A DNA stretch of 64,000 bases, taken from positions 43,111 through 107,110 of IMG/VR virus record IMGVR_UViG_3300036791_000462, one strand, 5' to 3'. Shown in pieces: positions 21,239 to 28,188 of this stretch. Each line of letters begins with the position of its first letter. The stretch's first letter is position 1. Made by a program: the position numbers and the translations under genes. The notes under the pieces were generated by a model. It worked only from the letters and a program-made list of their open reading frames with translations, was not told the origin of the DNA and did not search any database. Source of the DNA: a virus.

Positions 21239-21553
21239 TCAGGCCGCTTTGAGTCCTTGCGCGGCGTCGCCGAGGATCAGGTCGAGCGTTTCGATGCCGC
21301 GTTCGAGTGCTTGGGCTTGGGGACCGGTGATGCTGCCTTGACCGTGGAGCGGTCCTTGGTGTTGGGTGGCGCTTATGTCGAGCAGCCACTGGCGTAGCTC
21401 AGGCAGGGACATTGGGGGCATGCGTCCTCCTCGGTCGTAGGGATCCGGGGATGCTACGCCTCTGAGCGCGGTCGCGGAAGTGTTTTCGAGCGGGCCGTGG
21501 ATCTTGCAGTCGCGGCCTGCGTGGTGTTCAGCGCAGGCGTCGAGCGGGTTCAT
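21239..21553 (-). CDS. Hypothetical protein with two possible starts
   Basis: The frame of 104 residues starts at ATG 21553 (ATGA overlap), beginning MNPLDACAEHHAGRDCKIHG. In the same frame, a full start-associated element GACCGAGGAGG precedes a second ATG at 21421 that would give a 60-residue protein (MPPMSLPELRQWLLD...). Both products may be made, or the first 44 residues may be a separate gene that lost its stop. Confidence 0.7.
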   Translation of the reverse strand: MNPLDACAEHHAGRDCKIHGPLENTSATALRGVASPDPYDRGGRMPPMSLPELRQWLLDISATQHQGPLHGQGSITGPQAQALERGIETLDLILGDAAQGLKAA

Positions 21554-21750
21554 GCGGCGTCCAGTTCGAACGGGATTTCGTCGGCGACGTTGGCGGGGGT
21601 GATTTGGATCGTCGCGTGAACGTGGACGATCTCGACACCGTTGTCGTGTTCGATGTCCACGTCGTCAAGGCTGAAGCCGGTCAGCGCGCAGCCTTGTTCG
21701 CGGGCGATGCGACGCGCCATCCGGATTGCTATTTCGGTGAAGGACTCCAT
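21550..21750 (-). CDS. Small hypothetical protein
   Basis: A 66-residue protein (MESFTEIAIRMARRIA...). A damaged start-associated element (CCGACCGATGGGG) lies about 20 bases before ATG 21750. The second half alternates like beta strands (VEIVHVHATIQITP). Function unknown. Confidence 0.7.
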   Translation of the reverse strand: MESFTEIAIRMARRIAREQGCALTGFSLDDVDIEHDNGVEIVHVHATIQITPANVADEIPFELDAA

Positions 21751-21783
21751 AGGGCCGGTAGATACCCCATCGGTCGGACGTGC

Positions 21784-21999
21784 TCACACGGTCAGTTCGG
21801 GGAAGTTGCGCTCCTGGCGCTTGGCTCCGCTGGCGGCAGCGGTCAGCGCAACAGCGAGCGTTTTGCCCTGGCCGGTGTTCGTTTTGACCCACCGGCCGTA
21901 CTTCTTGTCTTGGCGGCGCAGGTCGCAGAACCACGATCCACCGAGGGTGCCGGGCTGGTGGCGAACGTCTATCGCCCAGCGCGGGTAGTCGTCGTTCAT
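21784..21999 (-). CDS. Small hypothetical protein
   Basis: A 71-residue protein from ATG 21999 (ATGA overlap). It has an aromatic N-terminal half and NTGQGKTLAVALTAA, which only superficially resembles a P-loop. Function unknown. Confidence 0.7.
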   Translation of the reverse strand: MNDDYPRWAIDVRHQPGTLGGSWFCDLRRQDKKYGRWVKTNTGQGKTLAVALTAAASGAKRQERNFPELTV

Positions 22000-22277
22000 C
22001 GTCTCGATGTGCGCTCGGCGTGCTCGGCGGTGAACTGGTCGGCTTCGGGGCAGTCGGCGAAGTGGTTGAGGTGCAGCGGCAGGCTGTGTTTGCGGGCGAG
22101 GTCGAGGCTGATGCCGCTGAGTGTGATCGCGAGCTTCTGTCCAAGGTCGCGGGGCGCGAGGATCAGCACGTTGCCGTTGTCGGACGGGTTGGTGTTGATC
22201 GGCGCGGTTTTCCCGGCGGCGGTCAGCGCCCACGTCAGCGCCTGGCCGCACGCGGAGCAGTGGTTGAGGTTGTTCAT
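21996..22277 (-). CDS. Zinc-ribbon hypothetical protein
   Basis: A 93-residue protein beginning MNNLNHCSACGQALTW, with a CSAC pair at the N-terminus and a HFADC near the C-terminus. The middle has NVLILAPRD and a helical part. It may be a small metal-binding regulator. Confidence 0.7.
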   Translation of the reverse strand: MNNLNHCSACGQALTWALTAAGKTAPINTNPSDNGNVLILAPRDLGQKLAITLSGISLDLARKHSLPLHLNHFADCPEADQFTAEHAERTSRR

Positions 22278-22561
22278 CCTTGGCCCATCGTTTCGATAGG
22301 GATGATCTGCAGTTCTTTGCCGTTGGCTTTGAACAGGGCGGTGAGGTGGACGAGCAGGTCAGCCATCGCGTCCACGTCATTGTTGTAGCCGTGGAGGCTG
22401 ATACCGCCGTGTTGGCCGTCGTCCAGGAAGATGATCGCCTTGTCGCCGAGTCTGGTTTCGGGGTGGGCGTCCATCGCTTTGCCCATCGCGTCGCAGATTC
22501 GGGTCAGGCGGTCGTGCGGTTTGCCCTGGGTGCGTTTGAGGTGGTTGTTGTTGGCGCTCAT
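22274..22561 (-). CDS. Hypothetical protein
   Basis: A 95-residue protein (MSANNNHLKRTQGKPHDRL...). AIIFLDDGQHGGISLHGY looks like a beta hairpin followed by a helix. It overlaps both neighbours. No family recognised. Confidence 0.7.
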   Translation of the reverse strand: MSANNNHLKRTQGKPHDRLTRICDAMGKAMDAHPETRLGDKAIIFLDDGQHGGISLHGYNNDVDAMADLLVHLTALFKANGKELQIIPIETMGQG

Positions 22562-22665
22562 GGCTCGGCGCGCGCTCGGATCAGCCCGGCGATTTCGATG
22601 GCGTGAACGGGGGTGACCCCGGCGCGGTTGCGTTGGAGGTCTTCGATTTGTTGGGCGGCGCGCAT
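22558..22665 (-). CDS. 35-residue helical miniprotein
   Basis: A 35-residue frame from ATG 22665 (TGATG with the gene before) to TGA 22558 (ATGA with the next). MRAAQQIEDLQRNRAG followed by a second helix suggests a helical hairpin. The coupling on both sides supports translation. Confidence 0.6.
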   Translation of the reverse strand: MRAAQQIEDLQRNRAGVTPVHAIEIAGLIRARAEP

Positions 22666-22823
22666 CAGGTTCGCCCACGTGATTTGTAGGGTTTGTTCTT
22701 CTCCAGCCGCATCTTGCCGTGCTGCGGACATTTGGGTGCTGGGTCGCCTTCTCGCTGGAAGATGCGCAGCGGTGTTTTGGCCTTGTAGCAGGCGTCACAG
22801 ACATAGGCGCGGCGTTCAGACAC
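22665..22823 (-). CDS. Zinc-ribbon miniprotein
   Basis: A 52-residue protein from GTG 22823 behind GACGGAG. CDAC and CPQH form a Cys3-His site, and the ends are Lys/Arg-rich. It may bind nucleic acid. Confidence 0.7.
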   Translation of the reverse strand: MSERRAYVCDACYKAKTPLRIFQREGDPAPKCPQHGKMRLEKNKPYKSRGRT

Positions 22824-22998
22824 GGCTCCGTCTCCATTGCGTGGGGTCGCGCAACCAGTCGCGCAGGGCTTCGATGGCGCGGTCACGTCTCTGTTCGGCT
22901 CGGATGTACACGCCGACGCCGTCCACGTTCGTTGCGGCCTGCGCGTCAACGACTTCTTGTGCCAGTCTCACAAGCGTTTCGGTTGGCGTTTCAGGCAC
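22816..22998 (-). CDS. Small helical protein
   Basis: A 60-residue protein from GTG 22998, overlapping the upstream stop by eight bases. Almost wholly helical (LVRLAQEVVDAQAATN). Function unknown. Confidence 0.7.
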   Translation of the reverse strand: MPETPTETLVRLAQEVVDAQAATNVDGVGVYIRAEQRRDRAIEALRDWLRDPTQWRRSRV

Positions 22999-23326
22999 TG
23001 TCGCGGACGGGGATGTGCGGGCCTTCGTGGCCTTTGGGGAGGCGGCAGTGTCCGTCTTCTGACTGGTGCCAGCACGCTTCGTAGCCGTAGATGGTTTGGT
23101 CGGGGTCTGGGCCTTCGGCTACGGCGATGCGGATGATGTCGTTGCCGCACACGGCGCACTCAATCGTGAGGGTTCCGGAGACGGCGTTGTAGACGGCCCA
23201 GGTGGGTTCTGAGGGGTGGCAGTTGCCGTGGAGGTACAGGCCGTCGTGGGCGGTGTGGTCGCAATCTGGTTCGTCGCAGCTAACGCGGTCGAGTTCTTGG
23301 CGGGTGAGGGTTCGGTCTACGGTCAT
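22991..23326 (-). CDS. Cys/His-rich protein
   Basis: A 111-residue protein with CDEPDC, CAVC and C-x-H clusters. The end reads HCRLPKGHEGPH, a pattern frequent in small actinobacterial proteins. It probably has two metal sites. Function unknown. Confidence 0.75.
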   Translation of the reverse strand: MTVDRTLTRQELDRVSCDEPDCDHTAHDGLYLHGNCHPSEPTWAVYNAVSGTLTIECAVCGNDIIRIAVAEGPDPDQTIYGYEACWHQSEDGHCRLPKGHEGPHIPVRDSA

Positions 23327-23514
23327 GGCTGTCGCCCTTCGAGCAGCACGGTGACTTCTTCGCGGATCACTTCGCGGATGCCTGCCCAGAACGCGCGCTC
23401 GCGTGTTTCGGAGGCGAGGATCGCTGCGCCCTGGTCATGGCCGAGGTATTGCGCGGGGAGCGTGTGGATGTGGCGGATGGCTCGCACGGCTTCGGGGATC
23501 GGGTCGTCGGTCAT
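23323..23514 (-). CDS. Small hypothetical protein
   Basis: A 63-residue protein (MTDDPIPEAVRAIRH...) with ATGA overlap to the ssb stop. Helical and charged. Function unknown. Confidence 0.7.
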   Translation of the reverse strand: MTDDPIPEAVRAIRHIHTLPAQYLGHDQGAAILASETRERAFWAGIREVIREEVTVLLEGRQP

Positions 23515-24050
23515 GGCTCGATCAGCCCGCGTTCGAACTGCTTCTGGAACGAGTTGTCTGGGTCGAACTCGAAGCGGTAGGGCTCGGCTCGGAACGGAAC
23601 GTCGTCGCTGTCTGGGGTGCCGTAGACGGGTTGGAGGTCGTCGGTGTCTACGGGGATGTCGGTGTCCTGGGTGTGTGCTTGGCGGACGCTCGGGTTCTCG
23701 CGCGGGGTGCTTGAGCCGCTGGTGCCGGTGCGGGGCATGATCGCGTCGGCGACTACGTCTATCGCTTCGCGCTTGTTGCCGTCTTTCTCCCATTCACGCC
23801 AGCGGAGTCGGCCGGTGACCGCGAGCCCGTCGCCTTTCTTGAGGTTGCCTGCTACCCATTCGCCCATGCCTTTCCAGATGGTGATGTTGAAGTAGCCGGG
23901 TTTGTCGATCCAGTTGTCGCCGTCTTTGGTGCGGTCGTTGACGGCGAGGCGGAGGTCGCAGACGGTGGTGCCGGATGGGAGTGTGCGGAGTTCTGGATCT
24001 CTGGTGAGGTTGCCGCTCAAAGCGACGTGGTTCAAAGTGAATCCGGGCAC
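23511..24050 (-). CDS. ssb: Single-stranded DNA-binding protein
   Basis: A 179-residue OB-fold SSB from GTG 24050 behind CGACCGAGGAG. It begins FTLNHVALSGNLTRDPELR, with GYFNITIWKGMGEWV and KKGDGLAVTGRLRWREW as expected for the family. A disordered linker follows residue 110. The partner-binding tip DSDDVPF is present but is not at the C-terminus: about 28 further residues follow. It should protect single-stranded phage DNA during replication or recombination. Confidence 0.92.
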   Translation of the reverse strand: MPGFTLNHVALSGNLTRDPELRTLPSGTTVCDLRLAVNDRTKDGDNWIDKPGYFNITIWKGMGEWVAGNLKKGDGLAVTGRLRWREWEKDGNKREAIDVVADAIMPRTGTSGSSTPRENPSVRQAHTQDTDIPVDTDDLQPVYGTPDSDDVPFRAEPYRFEFDPDNSFQKQFERGLIEP

Positions 24051-24051
24051 G

Positions 24052-24267
24052 TCAGTTCTCCTCGGTCGGGGGTTTGGTGGTTGGTGGGTTGATGGGGCTG
24101 AGTGCGGTGATGGCGTAGCTGAGCGGGCGGCTGTGTTCTCTGGCTTCTTGTTCGGTGATGGTGGGGAGGCGGTGTGCCGCGCGGTGGGCGCGGATCAGGT
24201 GGATGGCGGTCGGGATCAGGACGGCGAGGATGACGATAGCTACCACGGCGATGTAGACGGTTGTCAC
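24052..24267 (-). CDS. Small membrane protein
   Basis: A 71-residue protein from GTG 24267. A hydrophobic N-terminal helix (IAVVAIVILAVLIPTAI) is followed by a polar tail. The start-associated element of ssb is encoded inside its last codons (PTEEN), so stop and next ribosome site are merged. Confidence 0.7.
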   Translation of the reverse strand: MTTVYIAVVAIVILAVLIPTAIHLIRAHRAAHRLPTITEQEAREHSRPLSYAITALSPINPPTTKPPTEEN

Positions 24268-24300
24268 AAGTTGTGTGTTTGGGGGGGTTTGGCGGATGGG

Positions 24301-24591
24301 TTAGACGCGGGCGCGGGGGCGTCTGTAGTTGCACAGGCGGCAGATGCCTTCTCGGAGGATGCCCTGTTCGCAGCGTGGGCAGAGTTCGAGTGGTTGGGCG
24401 GGTAGCTCGGCGTTGGCGAGCGGGACGGCGAGGTACTCGGCGAGTGCTTGTTCCACGATGCTGGAGATTGATCGGCGTTTGCCTCGGGGAGTGAGTTCGG
24501 TTTGCGCTTGTGCTTGGAGGCGTTTGACGAGTTCGGGGTGCAGCGTCCAGTTGACGCACACGCGGATTCGGCGGTCAGTTCTGCGGGCCAT
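24301..24591 (-). CDS. Ribbon-helix-helix protein with zinc ribbon
   Basis: A 96-residue protein. RIRVCVNWTLHPELVKRL followed by RSISSIVEQALAEYL fits a CopG/Arc-like ribbon-helix-helix DNA-binding fold. CPRC and CRLC at the end form a zinc ribbon. It is a candidate transcription regulator, possibly of the palindromic operators. Confidence 0.75.
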   Translation of the reverse strand: MARRTDRRIRVCVNWTLHPELVKRLQAQAQTELTPRGKRRSISSIVEQALAEYLAVPLANAELPAQPLELCPRCEQGILREGICRLCNYRRPRARV

Positions 24592-24874
24592 CGGTCAGCA
24601 GGTAGCGCTCGAACGCAGCGGTCGCGAGTTCGCGGTCCTGGTGGGTGGAGAGCACCTCGCCGTCGGGGGCGACGAGCGCCCACCCGTCGTCGCTTGGTAG
24701 GACTCTGGTTTGGCGGCGTTGGTGGTGGCGGCAGTGGGCGCACTGGGTGGGGCAGCGCGGTCGTTTCGGGATCGCTTCGGGCATCGCGCAGTGAAAGGGG
24801 GTCTGTGAGCTTGCCTGCGGCTCGCTGACGCCCTCCGCGCTGGTCGGCGAGGGGTCGGGTTCTGGTTCGCTCAC
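24575..24874 (-). CDS. Small hypothetical protein with zinc-type cysteines
   Basis: A 99-residue protein from GTG 24874. A disordered acidic N-terminus is followed by CPTQCAHCRHH and a small alpha/beta end (WALVAPDGEVLSTHQD). Function unknown. Confidence 0.7.
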   Translation of the reverse strand: MSEPEPDPSPTSAEGVSEPQASSQTPFHCAMPEAIPKRPRCPTQCAHCRHHQRRQTRVLPSDDGWALVAPDGEVLSTHQDRELATAAFERYLLTDGPQN

Positions 24875-24880
24875 ACGGCG

Positions 24881-25291
24881 TTAGGGGGCGTTGGTTGCCT
24901 GTTCTGCGAGTGACCGGCCGAGTTCGACCTGCAGCACCTGCCAGTGCGCGGCGACGGCGTAGCGGAGCGCGTCGAGTTCGGAGTCGAACACGACCGCGTC
25001 GAAGCTGCCGTCGTCGTTGTCCGGGTTGTAGCCGAACGCCATCCACAGGTCGCTGACTCGTTTGTCGCGCACGACATCGCGCTCGCGGGCGACGGTGAGC
25101 AGCGGGTCGGGCTCGGCGACCTCGACGGGTTCGTCGGCGACCTCGTAGCTCGCTTCGTCCACCGGGTCGATGGGTTCTTCGCCGTCGGCGAGGCGTGGAA
25201 GTCCCATCTCCAGCGCGCGTGGGCAGTCCCCGGCGTGGCGTTCGAGCGCGTCGAGGACACCGCATTCGCGGCAAGGTTCAGCGACGGCCAT
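24881..25291 (-). CDS. Hypothetical acidic protein
   Basis: A 136-residue acidic protein with CREC near the start (MAVAEPCRECGVLDAL). The C-terminal half (DAVVFDSELDALRYAVA) looks like a small folded domain. It overlaps the first gene of the operon by 14 bases. Confidence 0.7.
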   Translation of the reverse strand: MAVAEPCRECGVLDALERHAGDCPRALEMGLPRLADGEEPIDPVDEASYEVADEPVEVAEPDPLLTVARERDVVRDKRVSDLWMAFGYNPDNDDGSFDAVVFDSELDALRYAVAAHWQVLQVELGRSLAEQATNAP

Positions 25292-25466
25292 CGACTACCG
25301 CTGTTTGGATCCGGACGATCAGTTCGGAGGACTCGACGGCGGTCAGCCCGTCGGAGCGGACGATGTCGCGGGCTAGCTGCCCGAGGCGGCGTTCTTTGTC
25401 CTCGTCGGACTCTTGTATCTGGAGTGCTTCGGTCACCAGCGCGGCCCATTCCTCAAGCTCGCTCAT
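25278..25466 (-). CDS. Small acidic helical protein
   Basis: A 62-residue protein (MSELEEWAALVTEALQ...) and the first gene of the 20.8-25.5 kb operon. No start-associated element or good ribosome site precedes ATG 25466, and no clear palindromic promoter was seen on this strand. Function unknown. Confidence 0.65.
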   Translation of the reverse strand: MSELEEWAALVTEALQIQESDEDKERRLGQLARDIVRSDGLTAVESSELIVRIQTAVVDGRR

Positions 25467-25540
25467 TGTCTGTGCAAGCTACCACCGCAGGCTCACGGAA
25501 GGCGCTATGAAATGCCGCTGTTTGCGGGAAGTTCCCCCCG

Positions 25541-25566
25541 TACACGCTCACGTTGTGTGCTATGTT
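25541..25566 (+). promoter_or_regulatory. Rightward palindromic promoter copy
   Basis: CACGCTCACGTTGTGTGCTA followed by -10 TATGTT (25561-25566). It is one of the few copies pointing right. Transcription would run through a gene-poor stretch into tRNA-Glu. Confidence 0.6.
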
Positions 25567-25938
25567 CTTAGTGCGGGTGTGGGAGCCCGCGAGAAGGCCC
25601 CGGCGGGACGCACAAAGGCCTCCCAGCCCAATGGCTCGCCGGGTCGCCCCGATGGGATTCCCTTCGGAGTGGAGATCCGCCGCGACGCTCATCCGCGAGC
25701 GGCGCAGCAGATCCCGGAGGGTCCGGACTCGGCTTCCGGACGGGGCACCGCAGAAGTGTGTGACGTGGGCATCCTTCAGGCGTGGAGAGCCGAGGATTGT
25801 GCCCGGAACGCCAGCGTCCGGTGTATCGAGGGGTTGATCTCCCTTGACGGGACGCAGCGACCACGGACGAATTGCCAGGAGGAGGGATCCTCGTTGTGCT
25901 GGTGAGTGAGGGCCGGTGGGTGTCCGCGTCGAGATCTT
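25567..25938 (+). other. Unassigned transcribed-looking region before tRNA-Glu
   Basis: About 370 bases downstream of a rightward promoter and upstream of the tRNA with no convincing gene. Local stems are visible: GCGGG/CCCGC at 25574-25590 inside GTGCG/CGCAC (25571-25612), and GTCCGGA/TCCGGAC at 25721-25741. One frame stays open from GTG 25579 to 25905 with mixed codon quality and no start-associated element. It may be a structured RNA, a long tRNA leader or a weak gene. Confidence 0.4.
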
Positions 25939-26011
25939 GCCGCTGTCGTCTAGCAGGTCAGGACGCCGCCCTCTCAAGGCGGAAGCACGGGTTCGAATCC
26001 CGTTGGCGGTG
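25939..26011 (+). tRNA. tRNA-Glu (anticodon CUC)
   Basis: A full cloverleaf can be drawn. The acceptor stem pairs 25939-25945 with 26004-26010 and includes several G-U pairs. The D arm starts GTCTAGCAGG. The anticodon stem CCGCC/GGCGG encloses the loop CTCTCAA with anticodon CTC. The T arm is ACGGG-TTCGAAT-CCCGT, and the discriminator is G at 26011. No CCA is encoded. It reads GAG, a very common codon in this GC-rich genome. It is followed by a strong rightward terminator at 26429. Confidence 0.92.
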
Positions 26012-26014
26012 CTC

Positions 26015-26407
26015 TTACAGCGTTGCGCCTGCTGTCGCGAGGATGTTGCGCAGCGTGCCTGTCGGGATCGAGCCGGTGTGCGTTGGGACGATCACGCGCC
26101 TGCCGCCGTCGGGGTGTTCGAACACGGCGTGGCTGCCTTTCTGGCCGACTCGTTTGAACCCGGCTTTGCGGAGCATGCGGTGGATCTGCTTGGCTGTCAT
26201 CGCTGGCAGCTTCGAGGGTGGGTGCGCTGCGTGGATCACGCCTGAGAGCGTGAACTCGCCGCTGCGGTTACGCGGGTGCAGGATCTCGTCCCACGCGAAG
26301 TGCGACGGGTCGCGACGTTCGAGGATCAGGGTCGCGGCGCGCATCGCTACCGGTCGGCTCAGGCCGCGCGCTTCGTGGATCGCGACCTGGTCCCAGTAGC
26401 CGGGCAT
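26015..26407 (-). CDS. Tagged HicA-like toxin
   Basis: A 130-residue protein from ATG 26407 with only a weak ribosome site. Residues 44-52 carry HPRNRSGEF, a variant of the tag shared with five large proteins here. From about residue 70, the sequence KQIHRMLRKAGFKRVGQKG, then SHAVFEHPDG and IPTGTLRNIL, matches HicA, the mRNA-cleaving toxin with a catalytic His. Ordinary hicA genes sit next to hicB; no HicB-like gene was recognised nearby. The tag in front of the toxin argues that it is delivered rather than acting as an addiction module (inference). It is convergent with the tRNA, with four bases between. Confidence 0.8.
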   Translation of the reverse strand: MPGYWDQVAIHEARGLSRPVAMRAATLILERRDPSHFAWDEILHPRNRSGEFTLSGVIHAAHPPSKLPAMTAKQIHRMLRKAGFKRVGQKGSHAVFEHPDGGRRVIVPTHTGSIPTGTLRNILATAGATL

Positions 26408-26428
26408 GGCCGGATCGTAAGGTGGTCT

Positions 26429-26468
26429 GGCGACCCGGTCACAGATCGAACCGGGTCGCCTGGTTTTT
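26429..26468 (+). terminator. Intrinsic terminator downstream of the tRNA transcript
   Basis: GGCGACCCGGT (26429-26439) pairs fully with ACCGGGTCGCC (26450-26460), followed by TTTTT (26464-26468). It is oriented rightward and would end the transcript that starts near 25571. Confidence 0.8.
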
Positions 26469-26570
26469 GCGGAGGCTCTGGCGGGATCTGTCCCTCAGGT
26501 TGGGTCGCCGCCCTCCTCGTGCTCTACGTCTCTAACCGTGCTCGCGGGCTCGGGTGTGACATCCACCTCG

Positions 26571-26646
26571 TAACGTCTGACGTGTGTTGTAGGTTCCCGC
26601 GTGGCACGGCTGGTCTGAGCGCCCTCGCTGAAAATGCGGGGGCGCT
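26571..26646 (+). ncRNA. Candidate short rightward RNA
   Basis: A promoter-like TAACGTCTGACGTGTGTTG at 26571-26589 resembles the rightward element at 20049. Both are followed by TTCCCGC and CTGAG. A stem AGCGCCC/GGGCGCT (26618-26624 with 26640-26646) follows. No gene fits. It may be a second member of the same small-RNA type. Confidence 0.35.
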
Positions 26647-26649
26647 GCC

Positions 26650-26844
26650 TTATGCGGTCTGGAAGTCGATGTGGTCGATGTCGGCCGGGTCGTACACGGT
26701 CAGCGTCGGCGTACCGCTCTCGTCGGTGGTGGTCACGTGAACGTTGCCGTCGCCGACGATCCCGATGTGGGTCACGTCGATGGGGGTGTCGGGGTCTGCG
26801 GCGAGGAACACGCGGCCGGGCGTGTCGGTGGGCCGGTACGCCAT
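26650..26844 (-). CDS. Small hypothetical protein
   Basis: A 64-residue acidic, beta-rich protein from ATG 26844 (TGATG overlap with the amidase stop). It contains HIGIVGDGNVHVTTTDE. It is the last gene of the lysis operon. Function unknown. Confidence 0.7.
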   Translation of the reverse strand: MAYRPTDTPGRVFLAADPDTPIDVTHIGIVGDGNVHVTTTDESGTPTLTVYDPADIDHIDFQTA

Positions 26845-27749
26845 CACGGTGCTGGGGCGAACGGGATCAGGCTCGCGACCTTACCCTTGTCGCTCCCGTT
26901 CCAGGCTGTCTCGCCCTTCGGCTGCCACGTGTAGACGGTCGAGCCGTCGGTCAGGGTGACGAACACGTGCAGCACGCCCTGGGCGTTGGTCGAAGCGGAG
27001 ATGCCTCGGATCTCACTGGGCGCGTCGGCGAGCTTCACGAGCTTCGCGACCTGTTTGCCAGCGGCTCCGCCGTTCCAGGCTGACTCGCCTTTCTTCTGCC
27101 ACGTGTACCAGACGGCTTTGCGTTGCGGTCCGACCACGAACGTGTGCAGGCTGCCGTTGTCCGCGACGGCGGATGCGATCATCTCTATCTCCTCAGGCTT
27201 GGGCGGTGTCGGTTCGGGCGAGCTTCCGCTGGCGTGTTGTCGGGCGGCTGCCAGGATCGCCTGGAGCGGGAAACCGGGGCCGCAATCGCTGTGCCCGCCT
27301 CCTGCTGCGCCTAGCTGCTTGTGCTCGCAAACCCCGGCGCTGGCACCCTGTGCTTGGGCGTCGGACAGCGCGACTATCGGAATGCCGAAGTACGTGGCCT
27401 CCTCGGCGATCCAACGAGCTACGTTGTCGAGCATGGCGGGGTGGGCGTTCCATTCCTCCCGGCTCCAGTGCGCAAAAGCACAGATTTCCATGTTCATGCT
27501 CGGCGGGTTGTAGGCGGCACAGGTCCAGGCCTTGTCGGGCCGTCGCACGTACTCGCCGATCACCCCTGGGGTGGAGTCGATGCCGACGTGCGAGCTTGCT
27601 TGGACGTTGCCCCTGAAGTACGCCCCGAGCGCCTGAAACGTCAAGGCCCCTTCAGCGGTGTGGCAAACCAGGAGCCTTACCCGCGCGCCTCCGCGCGAGG
27701 AGTAGTTAGGGCTCGGGATCAGGGTTCGTTTCAGCGGCGGTGTCGGCAT
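26844..27749 (-). CDS. Endolysin: N-acetylmuramoyl-L-alanine amidase with PLL-like repeats
   Basis: A 301-residue enzyme. The N-terminal 170 residues match an amidase-2/PGRP fold: LLVCHTAEGA with zinc-ligand His30, MNMEICAF in the core, and GHSDCGPGFP with the second His and the Cys ligand. This fold cuts the amide bond between MurNAc and L-Ala. After a Pro-rich linker, two repeats (SLHTFVV, WYTWQKKG and VLHVFVT, VYTWQPKG) resemble PLL-like lectin blades that would bind the wall. It lies next to the holin candidate and the GH19 enzyme. Confidence 0.88.
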   Translation of the reverse strand: MPTPPLKRTLIPSPNYSSRGGARVRLLVCHTAEGALTFQALGAYFRGNVQASSHVGIDSTPGVIGEYVRRPDKAWTCAAYNPPSMNMEICAFAHWSREEWNAHPAMLDNVARWIAEEATYFGIPIVALSDAQAQGASAGVCEHKQLGAAGGGHSDCGPGFPLQAILAAARQHASGSSPEPTPPKPEEIEMIASAVADNGSLHTFVVGPQRKAVWYTWQKKGESAWNGGAAGKQVAKLVKLADAPSEIRGISASTNAQGVLHVFVTLTDGSTVYTWQPKGETAWNGSDKGKVASLIPFAPAP

Positions 27750-27864
27750 GTGGGATCTCCTCCGGGTGCGACGGTTCTTCGTCGGGCTCGGGGTTGGGCT
27801 CCGGCCAGTCTGGGTCGTTCTCCTGGTCGTAGATCGTGTGCTCGTAGTCCTCCTGGTCTGTCAC
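27706..27864 (-). CDS. Acidic Pro-rich miniprotein of the lysis operon
   Basis: A 52-residue, very acidic protein from GTG 27864 (GTGA overlap with the holin stop). It overlaps the amidase start by 44 bases. It is probably disordered; its role is unknown. Confidence 0.65.
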   Translation of the reverse strand: MTDQEDYEHTIYDQENDPDWPEPNPEPDEEPSHPEEIPHADTAAETNPDPEP

Positions 27865-28181
27865 TTCGTGCCTCCTGCGGCTTGCTTGGGCTGTTCGATC
27901 TGCACTGGCTCTGGGACGGGCGTGGCGGCGATCCCCTTCTGCACCTTCTGCTCCCACGCAATCCAGCCTCGCAGCCAGGACTGCTGGCCGAGCCAGACGA
28001 GCAGGCTGGTGAGCCCGAACACGAGCGCTTGGGTCAGCCACTTGGTGATCGAGGATGCGTTGGTGTGCCAGTTGGTGAGGAAGTGCAGATGGACGAATAA
28101 CCAATCCACCACGGCCCCCGAGAGGATCGCGATATACGGACCGGCGAACGCGACGATCCGGTTGAGTGGCACGTTACTCAT
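27861..28181 (-). CDS. Holin candidate
   Basis: A 106-residue protein from ATG 28181 behind GAGGT. Two hydrophobic segments (about residues 9-31 and 46-65) are followed by a Trp-rich amphipathic part and a polar tail, as in small phage holins. Position between the two wall-cutting enzymes is the main support for a pore-forming role. Confidence 0.7.
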   Translation of the reverse strand: MSNVPLNRIVAFAGPYIAILSGAVVDWLFVHLHFLTNWHTNASSITKWLTQALVFGLTSLLVWLGQQSWLRGWIAWEQKVQKGIAATPVPEPVQIEQPKQAAGGTK

Positions 28182-28188
28182 GAATACC

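Noticed and set aside
21784-21999. P-loop ATPase, from the string TGQGKT
   Set aside because: The protein is only 71 residues long, and no Walker B or nucleotide-binding fold can be seen.
25195-25905. A 236-residue rightward gene over the region before the tRNA
   Set aside because: Its first half lies antisense to well-supported leftward genes and it has no start signal; only the part after 25579 remains possible.
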